Made by a program: the position numbers and the translations under genes | Assembly (NCBI RefSeq): GCF_003612055.1 | Contig: NZ_RAWB01000029.1 | Span: 1 to 34,593 of the forward strand | Source of the DNA: Corallococcus llansteffanensis | GTDB taxonomy: Bacteria; Myxococcota; Myxococcia; Myxococcales; Myxococcaceae | Direction: 5' to 3' | Length of the DNA: 34,593 nucleotides | Shown: positions 24,777 to 33,182 of the stretch, piece after piece | Position numbering within the stretch: the stretch's first letter is position 1 | How the letters are laid out: every line of letters starts with the position of its first letter | Notes under the pieces: generated by a model | What the model saw: only the letters and a program-made list of their open reading frames with translations | Databases searched by the model: none | Told to the model about the DNA's origin: nothing

Positions 24777-25798
24777 GAGTCCATCCGCCCTCCCCCTCCC
24801 TCCAGCGCGTCGCCTTCCTGGGCGAGCCGGCCTTCGAGCCGCACGTGCCCGTCCAGGCGGCGTGGGCACAGGTCCGCTTCTTCCCGGTGACGGCCGGCCA
24901 GTGGGAGGCCGCCATCGACGCGGCCCGCACGTGGGGCGCGGACGCGACGCTCGTCTTCCGTCCCCAGGACGTCACCCCGGAGCTCGCGGCGCGCCTGCCC
25001 GGCGCCATGCGCATCGGCATCATCCCCTCGCCGCTGTTCAGCGCTGCGGAGATTGAATTGCTGTCGCGCACGTCGGGCCCGGACGCGAAGGGCTTCCGCT
25101 GGCTCACGTATCTGGAGACGCCCGCGTCGCCGGAGCTGGCGCGGCTGCCGCTGTTGCAGACGCTGCCCCTGCCGGTGGACACCGCCCGGTGCGCCACGGG
25201 CCCCCGGCTGGACAGCCGGCGCGTGCTGGTGGCGGACTGGGCCAGCCCGTCCCTGGAGGCGCTGGAGGCCCTGCGCAAGATCGTCCCGGTGGATGTCCTG
25301 TCCGCGCACGCCTCGCCCGACGAGGTCACCCGCGCGCTGGAGCAGGCGGGGACGCTCGTGTACACGTCGCGCGACCTGATGGGCCGGTTTGATCCGCTGC
25401 CCCTCCTGGCGATGGCGCACGGCCTGCTCGTCGTCGCGGACACGGTGTTCGCGTCCGACTGGTACGTGGAGCCGGAGGACGAGTTCCTCTACCGGCCGGA
25501 CGGCCAGTGGGCGCGCGCGGTGGACGAGGTGCTGCGCATGCCCGTGTCGTTCCGCTCGGTGCGCATCCGCGCGTGGCAGAAGATGCGCGAGGCGTTCGAT
25601 GCCTCCGCGTGCTTCCAGCGCGTGCTGCACGACGCGCACCTGTTCGCGGATCCCGTGGCGCACCTGGCGTCCCTGACGCCCGCGCGCCCGTCCACCCCGG
25701 CGGCATCCGTCGCCGTGGAACCTCCCCGTGCTCCGGAAGCTCTCGGCGCGGAGAAGGTCACGCGTCCCAGCCGCTCCCTCGCGGCCGTCCCCAACTAG
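24773..25798 (+). CDS. GT-B-like glycosyltransferase-related protein, catalytic motif not evident
   Basis: The product is 341 residues, translated through a 4-base overlap with the upstream GT4 gene. The N-terminal half has alternating strands and helices (RVAFLGEPAF, ATLVFRPQDV, MRIGIIPSPLF), and the second half resembles the C-terminal Rossmann domain of CgeB-like or GT4 proteins (RRVLVADWASPS, TLVYTSRDLMGRFDPLPLLAMAHGLLVVAD). The usual E-x7-E pair is not visible at the expected place, so activity is uncertain. The last about 45 residues are proline- and alanine-rich and look disordered. It belongs to the surface-glycan block and may be a partner or a diverged transferase. Confidence 0.6.
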   Translation: MRVHPPSPSLQRVAFLGEPAFEPHVPVQAAWAQVRFFPVTAGQWEAAIDAARTWGADATLVFRPQDVTPELAARLPGAMRIGIIPSPLFSAAEIELLSRTSGPDAKGFRWLTYLETPASPELARLPLLQTLPLPVDTARCATGPRLDSRRVLVADWASPSLEALEALRKIVPVDVLSAHASPDEVTRALEQAGTLVYTSRDLMGRFDPLPLLAMAHGLLVVADTVFASDWYVEPEDEFLYRPDGQWARAVDEVLRMPVSFRSVRIRAWQKMREAFDASACFQRVLHDAHLFADPVAHLASLTPARPSTPAASVAVEPPRAPEALGAEKVTRPSRSLAAVPN

Positions 25799-25818
25799 AG
25801 CAAGGACACCGGAAGCAG

Positions 25819-28143
25819 ATGAATGCCCGCCGTGAACCCGCAGCGGCCGCGCTGCTTCCCTCCCTCCAGCGTTGGGCTGTGGAGACCGCGCGCGACCTGT
25901 ACCTGACGCAGAAGGGCGCTCCCGCCGCCACGAAGCAGCCCCGCGCGAGCGCCGCCGAGCGAGTGTCCGTGCTCACCGCGGAGGCCCTGCCTCCGGAGCT
26001 GGTGGAGGGGCTGTCCCAGGCCTCGCGCCTGCTGCGCACGGGCGACACCGCGCCCGTGGAGTCCGCGCCCTTCGCCACGTTGCAGGAGCGCCTGCTGACG
26101 TTGACGGCGGGCTACGACGTGGTGGGCTTCGACGTCTTCAACACGCTGGTGGTGCGCAGCGTGGAGGGCGAGTGGCTGAAGACGGCCGTGGCGCGCGGCT
26201 TCGTGTCGCGGCTCCAAGAACTGCTCCACCCGGAGCGCATGCCCACCGTGGCCGAGGTGCGCCAGCGCCGCTTCGCCCTGGAGATGGAGGTCGCCGGAGA
26301 GCAGGTGGCCCAGGGGCGCGACAACGAGGTGGACTTCGAGGAGCTGCTGCTCCGCTGGGCCGGAAGCTGGGTGCCGGTGGAGCCCCACCGCTCGCGCATG
26401 GCGGCGGAGCTGCGCGCGCTGGAGATGGAGCTGGAGAAGCGCGCGCTGCGCCCCGCGCCGGGCATCCCGGAGCTGCTGACCGCGCTCAAGGCGCAGGGCA
26501 AGCGGCTCATCTTCGTCAGCGACATGTACCTGTCCGCCCCGCTGCTGCGAGAGCTGCTGCGCCACTGCGGGCTGGAGCAGTACTTCGACGCGGGCTACGT
26601 CTCCATCGACGAGGGGCTGCGCAAGGCGACGGGCCGCCTCTTCCCGCGCGTGCTGGAGCGCGAGGGCCTGCAGCCCGGACAGCTCTTCTTCGTCGGTGAC
26701 GACGAGAACGCGGACAACGTGCAGCCGCGCCGGCTGGGCATCGCCACGCTGCGCGTGGAGGACCCGGACGAGAAGCAGCGCCGCCGCCGGCTGGAGATCG
26801 CCCAGAAGGCCGTGGAGCAGAACCCGTTCTGGGCCGCGCACTACGTGGACGTCGTGCTGGGCAACGAGGCCCGCCACGTGCGCGACTACGAGGACGACCC
26901 CAGCTACCAGCTGGGCCGCACGCTCGCGCCGGGGCTCGTCGCCTTCGTGGTGGACGTCATCGAGCGCTCGGAGAAGCTGGGCATCGACCACGTCTACTTC
27001 CTGGCGCGCGAGGGCCTGACGCTGCTGAAGGTGTTCGCCATCCTGAAGGACTCCGGCCTGTTCCGCCGGGTGCCGAAGGCGCACTACCTGTTCGTCAGCC
27101 GCGCCTCCACCATCCTCGCGTCCATGCGGGAGCTGAGCTGGGAGGAGGTGCACCGCTTCTGGCGTCAGTACAGCCGCCAGTCCCTGCGCGGCCTGCTCAA
27201 GAACCTGTCGCTGCCGCAGGACGAGTTCATCCGGCTGGCCGCCGAGTGCGGCCTCACCGACCCGGACCGCCCCATCGTGGAGCCGACGAAGGACGAGGGT
27301 TTCCAGCGCTTCCTCGCGTCGCGCCGCGTGCGCGTGGCCTTCCACCAGCGCCGCGACGAGGCCCGGGCCGCGCTCGCCCGCTACCTGGACTACCGCGGGC
27401 TGATGGGCCTGAAGCGCACGGCGCTCGTGGACATCGGGTGGAAGGGCAGCATGCAGGACAACCTGATGCGCGCCTTCGAGCACGACGCGCGCTTCCCGGA
27501 GCTGCACGGCTTCTACCTGGCCTACGTGCCGGACGGTCAGCCGCTGGCGAAGAAGTCCTTCAAGTACGGCTACCTGTCGGACCTGCGGCGGCGCGACCTG
27601 GAGGAGGCGGACTTCCTGCGCAACACCGCCATCTTCGAGATGATCACCACGGCGAACCACGGCAGCACCCTGCGCTACGGCAAGAACCCGTGGGCGCCGC
27701 ACCTGCCGATGCCGGAGCTGGTCCACCACGAGCAGGAGAAGGACAACGCCGCGCGCTTCTTCCGCCGGGTGCAGGAAGGCATCTACGACTACGCGCGGGA
27801 CTACGCGCGCCTGTCACCGCTCCTGCGCTTCACGGCGGACGAGCTGAAGCCGGGCACGCTCCAGGAGCTCCTGCGCTACACGCGCTACCCCACGGACGAG
27901 GAGGCCCACGAGTTCCTCAAGTACTCCCACGTGGAGAGCTTCGGGGTGCATGAGATCACCACCTTCGGCCTCAAGCTGGAGCTGAAGAAGCTGTCCCAGG
28001 CCGGCTCGGTGAAGGGGGCGCTCAAGGAAGCGTGGAAGGCCTTCGAGACCAACTCCTGGCGTGACGGCGTGGTGAGGCGCAGCGGCCTGCCCCTGGCGAA
28101 CCTGGCCTATGACGCCTGGTTCACCTGGCGGGCCATCCGCTAG
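25819..28143 (+). CDS. Large HAD-domain protein of the polysaccharide locus (COG5610-like)
   Basis: The product is 774 residues from the ATG at 25819 (GGAAG just upstream); the frame is open further upstream only as shadow of the preceding gene. Residues about 98-330 form a HAD domain: VVGFDVFNTLVVR (Asp105 nucleophile), LIFVSDMYLS (motif II), GLRKATGRLF (motif III Lys) and FFVGDDENADN (motif IV). The second motif I position is Phe, as in the FDxF-type members, rather than the Asp of phosphatases. Residues about 335-774 form a second conserved part with HVYFLAREGLTLLK, HYLFVSRASTILAS and ALVDIGWKGSMQDNLM, typical of large HAD proteins found in glycan clusters. The reaction is not known. It ends 20 bases from the convergent GT2 gene. 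Confidence 0.78.
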   Translation: MNARREPAAAALLPSLQRWAVETARDLYLTQKGAPAATKQPRASAAERVSVLTAEALPPELVEGLSQASRLLRTGDTAPVESAPFATLQERLLTLTAGYDVVGFDVFNTLVVRSVEGEWLKTAVARGFVSRLQELLHPERMPTVAEVRQRRFALEMEVAGEQVAQGRDNEVDFEELLLRWAGSWVPVEPHRSRMAAELRALEMELEKRALRPAPGIPELLTALKAQGKRLIFVSDMYLSAPLLRELLRHCGLEQYFDAGYVSIDEGLRKATGRLFPRVLEREGLQPGQLFFVGDDENADNVQPRRLGIATLRVEDPDEKQRRRRLEIAQKAVEQNPFWAAHYVDVVLGNEARHVRDYEDDPSYQLGRTLAPGLVAFVVDVIERSEKLGIDHVYFLAREGLTLLKVFAILKDSGLFRRVPKAHYLFVSRASTILASMRELSWEEVHRFWRQYSRQSLRGLLKNLSLPQDEFIRLAAECGLTDPDRPIVEPTKDEGFQRFLASRRVRVAFHQRRDEARAALARYLDYRGLMGLKRTALVDIGWKGSMQDNLMRAFEHDARFPELHGFYLAYVPDGQPLAKKSFKYGYLSDLRRRDLEEADFLRNTAIFEMITTANHGSTLRYGKNPWAPHLPMPELVHHEQEKDNAARFFRRVQEGIYDYARDYARLSPLLRFTADELKPGTLQELLRYTRYPTDEEAHEFLKYSHVESFGVHEITTFGLKLELKKLSQAGSVKGALKEAWKAFETNSWRDGVVRRSGLPLANLAYDAWFTWRAIR

Positions 28144-28163
28144 GCCCGCGACTCACCCCGACG

Positions 28164-30668
28164 TCACTTCGGGGAACGGCGCGCGCTGGGCACCTCGTGG
28201 GCCAGCGTGCGCACCGCCAGCGCCTCGCCGTCCTCGGCGTGCCGGCGCAGGTCGCAGTCCCCCGACAGCAGCGTGAGGTTGGGGTTGTAGTAGGGGTCGC
28301 CCCGCTTCAACCACGGCCGGTAGGACGTGAAGGAGCGCCAGTAGTCCGGCTCCGGAATCGCGTCCGTGCGGCGGCTGGCGGACTCGTGGTGCACCACGCG
28401 CGCGAAGGGCGTGCACACCACGCGCAGGCCCTGCGCATGAAGGCGCAGGCCCAGGTCCACGTCGCTGCCGCACAACAGGAAGCGATCGTCGAAGCCGCCC
28501 AGTGCGTCGAAGAGGGGCCGGCGGATCATCACGCACGCGCTGGTGACGGACAGCCAGTTGCGCACCCACTCCGTGTGTCCGAAGGGCGTGGAGATGGGCC
28601 CGTCCGGCAGGCGCCAGAAGGGGTGCCCCGCCATGCCCGTCATCCCCACGACGATGCCCGCGTGCTGCACGGTGCCCTCCGGGAAGAGGAGCTTCGCCCC
28701 CACCGCGCCTACCTCCGGGCGCTGCGCCTGGGACACCAGCTCCGTGAGCCAGCCCGGGTCCACCACTTCCATGTCGTTGTTGAGGAACAGCAGCAATTCG
28801 CCCGTGGCCTGCCCTGCCGCCCAGTTGTTGATGGCCGGGTAGTTGAACGGGAAGTCCCAGGTGAGCTTCACCACGCGCGGGTCGGTGAGCGTGTCCAGCA
28901 GCGCGAACGTCTCCGGGCGCGTGCTGTTGTTGGACACCAGCAGGAGCTCGAAGTGCCGGTACGTCGTCTTCGTCAGGAGCGTGTCCGCAAGCGTCTCCAG
29001 CAGGTCCGGCCGGTCCTTGAAGGGGACGATGATGGACACCTTCGGCGTGCCCTTCACGGCGTAGCGCACGCGGTAGCGGCCCGGCCCCGGCACGGTCACC
29101 TCCGCCTCCTCGCCCCGGCGCTCCAGGTGCTCCTCGAGCGCGCGGCGCCCCTCCTGGGACACCTGGCCCACGTGTCCCGAGCGCCGGTGGTAGAGCAGAT
29201 GGGGCACGTGCCCGATGCGCTCGGAGGCCTCGCTGACGCGCAGGTGCAGGTCGTACTCCTCCGCCCCGGGGAAGCCCTCGCGGAAGCCGCCCACCGACTC
29301 CACCAGCGAGCGGCGCACCATCACCAGCCGGCCCAGGTAGTCCACCGAGCGCAGCAGGTCCGGCGACCAGTCCGGCTTGAAGAACGGGGTGGTGCGACGC
29401 CCGCGCCCGTCCAGCCGGTCCTCGTCCCCGTAGACGACGTCCAGCGACGGATCCGCGCCCAGCACCAGCGCCACCTCCGCCAGCGCATGGGGTGCGAGCG
29501 TGTCCTCCGCGCCCAGCACGCCCACGAAGTCCCCGCTCGCGGCCTGCGCCCCCACCCGCAGCGCGCGGGCGAGATCCGCGGGCCCGGAGAGCGTCACCCG
29601 GCGGATGCGCGGCTGACGCCGCGACGGGCCCCAGGGCTCCGGCAAGGGGGGGCCGTCCTCCGGCGCCACCACCACCAGCTCCCACTGCGGGTAGAGCTGG
29701 GCCTCCACCGACGCCAGACACTCGCGCAGGTGCGAGGGACAGGCCCCGGCGGTGGACACCACCAGGGAGAACCGGGGCCGGCGCGGCAGGCGCTCCAGGC
29801 CGCTCCGCGCGGCGTTCACGTCCGCCGGCTCCCGCAGCGTGCACCAGTGGTGGAAGTCCTCCAGCGCGGGCAGCGCAGGGGGCGGCGTGCGCACCCCGAG
29901 GATGGCGGCCAGCGCCACCACCGCCTCGCCGTTGAAGCGCGACTGCCGGCGCAGCACCTCGCCCCAGAGAGGCGCGGAGGCCCGCACGCCCCGGGGCAGC
30001 CCCGGACGCGCCAGCGGCCACGCCAGCGCCACGAGCCGCGCCACCCGGTGCGTGGCATCCACGACGTCCGGGGTGCCCGCGGCAGCGACGGACAACAGCG
30101 TCTCGCGCATCAGCGCGTTCCACTCCGCCTGGCGCGCGAGCAGCGGCTCCAGCACGGGCTTGAGGGCGCGGCGCCACGCGTGCCACGCCAGCTTCCAGGG
30201 GCGCGCCACCGGGGCGGCCACGGGGGGCCCCTCCGCGTCGAGCTGCGCGCGGACCCACGCCGTCAGGTCCTCGCGCGCGCCCTGGTCGCGCCGGGCCTCC
30301 AGCCGCTCCAGCACCCGGAGGACGCGCTGGTTGAAGGCGCCCTGGGGCCGCAGCAGCTCGACGTGGAGCGGGCGCAGGCCCAGGACGAAGGCGCGCTTGG
30401 CGGCCGTCACCCACTGCCCTCCGGCGGCCCGGTGCGAGGGCGGCACGGAGAACTCGAAGGGGACGGCGAGCCGGGCCGCGGCCAGGAGCGGCGACAGCGC
30501 CGCGTTGGCCGGAGGCACCAGCGCGCGCAACCGCTCCGTCAGGGCCGCGAGGGCCGGGGCGCTCACGCCCTCAGGCGCGGCGCGCAGGGCGGCGATCTGC
30601 TCGGCGATCTCCGCGGCCGACGCCGACGCCTGCCCCCCCTCGGGCATGCTGTGGAACAAGGTGCTCAC
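28164..30668 (-). CDS. Tandem-GT2 glycosyltransferase with three helical modules at the N-terminus (WbgA-like by position)
   Basis: The product is 834 residues from a GTG at 30668 (GGGAGG 10 bases upstream); an ATG at 30647 lacks a ribosome-binding site. Residues about 78-125, 163-195 and 224-258 are three related helical modules with P-x(2-4)-E-LL-x-RQ-x-x-FN patterns (ELLRPQGAFN, PLLARQAEWN, EVLRRQSRFN). Two GT-A domains follow. The first begins at RFSLVVSTAGACPSHLRECL and carries YGDEDRLD. The second begins at PKVSIIVPFKDRPDLLETL and carries LLFLNNDMEVVDPGW, QHAGIVVGM and CGSDVDLGLRL. Both are family GT2-like, so it may add two sugars or a repeating unit. The order wzm-wzt-glycosyltransferase matches the M. 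xanthus O-antigen locus, where the third gene is wbgA. It follows wzt by 61 bases on the same strand. Confidence 0.85.
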   Translation of the reverse strand: MSTLFHSMPEGGQASASAAEIAEQIAALRAAPEGVSAPALAALTERLRALVPPANAALSPLLAAARLAVPFEFSVPPSHRAAGGQWVTAAKRAFVLGLRPLHVELLRPQGAFNQRVLRVLERLEARRDQGAREDLTAWVRAQLDAEGPPVAAPVARPWKLAWHAWRRALKPVLEPLLARQAEWNALMRETLLSVAAAGTPDVVDATHRVARLVALAWPLARPGLPRGVRASAPLWGEVLRRQSRFNGEAVVALAAILGVRTPPPALPALEDFHHWCTLREPADVNAARSGLERLPRRPRFSLVVSTAGACPSHLRECLASVEAQLYPQWELVVVAPEDGPPLPEPWGPSRRQPRIRRVTLSGPADLARALRVGAQAASGDFVGVLGAEDTLAPHALAEVALVLGADPSLDVVYGDEDRLDGRGRRTTPFFKPDWSPDLLRSVDYLGRLVMVRRSLVESVGGFREGFPGAEEYDLHLRVSEASERIGHVPHLLYHRRSGHVGQVSQEGRRALEEHLERRGEEAEVTVPGPGRYRVRYAVKGTPKVSIIVPFKDRPDLLETLADTLLTKTTYRHFELLLVSNNSTRPETFALLDTLTDPRVVKLTWDFPFNYPAINNWAAGQATGELLLFLNNDMEVVDPGWLTELVSQAQRPEVGAVGAKLLFPEGTVQHAGIVVGMTGMAGHPFWRLPDGPISTPFGHTEWVRNWLSVTSACVMIRRPLFDALGGFDDRFLLCGSDVDLGLRLHAQGLRVVCTPFARVVHHESASRRTDAIPEPDYWRSFTSYRPWLKRGDPYYNPNLTLLSGDCDLRRHAEDGEALAVRTLAHEVPSARRSPK

Positions 30669-30729
30669 TTCCCAGGCGCCTCCCCTTTTCAAGGCCCCGG
30701 GCCGCGGCGAGCGGGGAGGCCTCCTCCCC

Positions 30730-32076
30730 TCAGGAGGCCGCGGCATGCTTGGGCACGGAGACGGCCTGGACGGGGGCGGCCGGAGCCTCCTCCACCACCC
30801 AGGCATGCTCCGGCCGGAAGACACCCCGGTCGTCATGCTCGGTCGACACGGAGAAGGAGCAGCGCGCTTCGCGCCCCGCCTCCGGGTTCGCGTTGTTGCC
30901 CGTCTTCAGCTCCACGCTCAGCACGTAGGCGCCCCCCAGGAGCCCCACGCGAGGCAGCACGAAGCGCAGCCGGCCCTGCGGCGGCAGCGGCGTCGGCAGC
31001 GGCACCCGGTCCGTCCGGGTGCTCGTCGCGTACAGCACCGGCCCGTCCGCGGACGCGAGCGTGAGGACGAACTCCACGTCCGCCATGGCCTCGCGGGCCA
31101 CGTAGTCGATGCACACCTCCGCCCGCGTCTCCGGGGCGATGGTGCCCAGCTCCTCGCCGCGCGGGCCCGTCAGCCACACCCGGGTCACCGCGACCTGGGG
31201 CGCGGGCTTCGGCGCGTCCGTCACGACGGGCCCTTCCGGCAGGCCGGGCAGCGCCCCGCCCCCTGCCGTCAGCGCGGGCGGGGTGAACACGGTGGAGCGC
31301 GCCTCCGCGAGCGACACCGCCTGCCGGTAGTCGGCGGCGATCTCCGCGGGGGTGCCCATGCGACGGATGCGCCCGCCGTCCAGCCACGCCGCCTGATCAC
31401 ACCACCGCTCCACGGTGGACATGTCGTGCGTGACGAGGACGATGGTCTTCCCCAGGCGCTTGAACTCCGTCATCTTCGCCATGCTCTTCTTGCTGAAGTG
31501 CTCGTCTCCGACGGCGAGGATCTCATCGATGATGAGGATGTCCGGGTCCACGTGCGTGGCCACGGAGAACGCCAGGCGCATGTACATGCCGCTGGAGTAC
31601 GTGCGCACCGGCTCGTCGATGAACTCCCCCAGCTCGCTGAACGCGATGATGGCGTCCATCTTCGCGCGCACCTCGGTGCGGGACATCCCGAGGATGATGC
31701 CGTTGATGAGGATGTTCTCCCGGCCGGAGAAGTCCGGGTGGAAGCCCGCGCCCAGGTCCAGGAGCGCGGAGATGCGCCCGTTCACCGTGATGCTGCCGGA
31801 GGTGGGCGTGTAGATGCCGGTGATGAGCTTCAGCAGCGTGCTCTTGCCGGAGCCGTTGCGCCCCAGGATGGCCACCGTCTGGCCCTTGGGGATGCGCAGG
31901 TTGACGCCCCGGAGCGACTCGATGAAGCGCCCCTGTTGGTTGGACGTGCGGTTGCCGCGCAGCCAGCGCACGAGCTCCGACTTGAACGTGGTGTATTCCC
32001 CCCGGATGGTCCGCTTCCGGAAGTTCTTCACCACGTCCTGGATGACGATGGCGTCCTCGGTCGGTGAATTGGCCAT
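30730..32076 (-). CDS. wzt: O-antigen/polysaccharide ABC exporter ATPase with a carbohydrate-binding C-terminal domain
   Basis: The product is 448 residues. The N-terminal part is an ABC ATPase: Walker A GRNGSGKST (residues 72-80), signature SSGMYMR (161-167), Walker B ILIIDEILAVGDEHF (180 on), and NILINGIILGMSR, typical of Wzt/TagH proteins. Residues about 290-448 form a beta-rich extension like the Wzt C-terminal domain, which in other bacteria recognises the modified end of the finished glycan before export. The ATG at 32076 touches the Wzm stop codon (TAG-ATG), so the two are coupled. The C-domain usually defines glycan specificity, so the exported polymer probably bears a terminal cap. 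Confidence 0.9.
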   Translation of the reverse strand: MANSPTEDAIVIQDVVKNFRKRTIRGEYTTFKSELVRWLRGNRTSNQQGRFIESLRGVNLRIPKGQTVAILGRNGSGKSTLLKLITGIYTPTSGSITVNGRISALLDLGAGFHPDFSGRENILINGIILGMSRTEVRAKMDAIIAFSELGEFIDEPVRTYSSGMYMRLAFSVATHVDPDILIIDEILAVGDEHFSKKSMAKMTEFKRLGKTIVLVTHDMSTVERWCDQAAWLDGGRIRRMGTPAEIAADYRQAVSLAEARSTVFTPPALTAGGGALPGLPEGPVVTDAPKPAPQVAVTRVWLTGPRGEELGTIAPETRAEVCIDYVAREAMADVEFVLTLASADGPVLYATSTRTDRVPLPTPLPPQGRLRFVLPRVGLLGGAYVLSVELKTGNNANPEAGREARCSFSVSTEHDDRGVFRPEHAWVVEEAPAAPVQAVSVPKHAAAS

Positions 32077-32856
32077 CTAGATGGACTCCGCGAACTCCTC
32101 GCGGCGACTCTCGAAGATCTGCGTGGCGCCCCACAGCAGGCACACCGAGACGCCCAGGAGCGACATGAGCGGCACCACGTCCGGCAGGCGGTGCTCGTAG
32201 AAGAGGGCCTGGTACGAGGTGATGAGGATGGACATCGGGTTGATCACCTGCAGCACCCGCCGGTACGCCTCCGGGACGGTGGACAGCCTGTAGAGCACCG
32301 GCGTGAGGAAGAACCACAGCATCATCAGGTTCATCACGATGTGCTGGAGGTCCCGGAACGTCACGTTGAAGGCGCTGACCGCGTACACCACCGCGAAGGT
32401 GAAGCACATCTGCACCAGCACCACCACCGGGAAAGCCACGATGTGCCAGGACGGCTTCACGCCGAAGAACAACCCCAGCACCACCATCAGCGGCAGGGAG
32501 AAGATGAAGTTGCAGAAGTTGGTGGCCACCACCGTGGCCGGCAGCACCTGGGCGGGAAAGCGCACCTTGGTCATCAGGTCGCGCCGGTCGCTGATGGAGC
32601 TGGCCCCCGCCGACACCGACGTGGAGAACCAGGTCCACGGCAACAGGCCCACGAACAGGAAGTAGGCGTAGTTCGGAATCTGGTTCTTCATGAACACGCT
32701 GAACAGCAGCGTGTACACCAGCATGTGCAGGGTGGGGTTCAGGAACGTCCAGAAGAAGCCCAGCACCGAGCCGCGATACCGCGCCTTCAGCTCGCGCTGC
32801 ACCAGGCTGAGGAGGAGCCCCCGGTACGAGTAGAGTTCCCGGAAGTTGCGAATCAT
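32077..32856 (-). CDS. wzm: O-antigen/polysaccharide ABC exporter permease
   Basis: The product is 259 residues from the ATG at 32856, which gives the standard opening MIRNFRELYSYRGLLLSLVQ followed by RELKARYRGSVLGFFWTFLNP, the conserved N-terminal motif of Wzm/TagG ABC-2 permeases. Six hydrophobic segments follow. A longer frame to 32967 adds an arginine-rich stretch with no family match. It forms the inner-membrane channel that moves the lipid-linked glycan to the periplasm, with Wzt supplying energy. It is the first gene of the wzm-wzt-GT2 operon. The tRNA terminator lies about 120 bases upstream, so its own promoter should lie between 32857 and 32975; I see no clear one. Confidence 0.92.
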   Translation of the reverse strand: MIRNFRELYSYRGLLLSLVQRELKARYRGSVLGFFWTFLNPTLHMLVYTLLFSVFMKNQIPNYAYFLFVGLLPWTWFSTSVSAGASSISDRRDLMTKVRFPAQVLPATVVATNFCNFIFSLPLMVVLGLFFGVKPSWHIVAFPVVVLVQMCFTFAVVYAVSAFNVTFRDLQHIVMNLMMLWFFLTPVLYRLSTVPEAYRRVLQVINPMSILITSYQALFYEHRLPDVVPLMSLLGVSVCLLWGATQIFESRREEFAESI

Positions 32857-32974
32857 GCGCCGGTATCCATACCGCAAAGGGTCGGCCGGAGGCGAATGAC
32901 CCGGAAAACAGCGGGCCGCCCGTCCCTCGCGCGCCCGCCTGCTGTCGCGAGCCAATCCCGGAGCCAAGGGGAGA

Positions 32975-33012
32975 AAGAAAAAGGCCCCCTGGTTTCCCAG
33001 AGGGCCTTTATT
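32975..33012 (-). terminator. Intrinsic terminator of the tRNA-Gly gene
   Basis: A 12-bp stem with one mismatch (32981-32992 with 32997-33008) around a 4-base loop is followed on the minus strand by TTTTTCTTTC. A T-rich stretch also follows on the plus strand, so it may work both ways. It starts 3 bases after the tRNA CCA end. Confidence 0.85.
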
Positions 33013-33014
33013 TT

Positions 33015-33089
33015 TGGAGCGGGAAAAGGGATTTGAACCCTCGACCCTCGCCTTGGCAAGGCGATGCTCTACCGCTGAGCTATTCCCGC
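33015..33089 (-). tRNA. tRNA-Gly (anticodon GCC)
   Basis: The minus strand folds as a 75-base tRNA with an encoded CCA end. The acceptor stem GCGGGAA pairs with TTCCCGC, the D arm is GCTC-loop-GAGC, the anticodon stem TCGCC/GGCGA holds loop TTGCCAA with anticodon GCC, and the T arm GAGGG-TTCAAAT-CCCTT has one G-T pair. It reads GGC and GGT glycine codons, GGC being heavily used in these genes. It has its own promoter and terminator. Confidence 0.97.
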
Positions 33090-33153
33090 ATCAGGACCGC
33101 TGTACTGCTTGCTGCTTTTTCCGTCGGGCGGTGCCGCGCCGGAAGTGAGGTGG

Positions 33154-33182
33154 GGTATACCGAGGGCCTTCGGACTCGTCAA
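33154..33182 (-). promoter_or_regulatory. Sigma-70-type promoter of tRNA-Gly
   Basis: On the minus strand TTGACG (33177-33182) and TATACC (33154-33159) are separated by exactly 17 bases, a strong housekeeping promoter. The -35 overlaps the last codons of pgsA. Transcription would start near 33147, leaving a leader of about 58 bases before the mature tRNA 5' end. Confidence 0.7.

Noticed and set aside
25795-27729. 644-residue minus-strand frame opposite the large HAD gene
   Set aside because: It is antisense shadow; the plus strand has all HAD motifs in order.
28156-28174. Six-bp hairpin at the convergent end of the HAD and GT2 genes
   Set aside because: The stem is short, overlaps coding sequence of the GT2 gene and lacks a T-run, so terminator function is not supported.
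28197-31064. 955-residue plus-strand frame opposite the GT2 and wzt genes
   Set aside because: It spans two real minus-strand genes and their junction, with Arg/His/Gln-rich composition and no motif.
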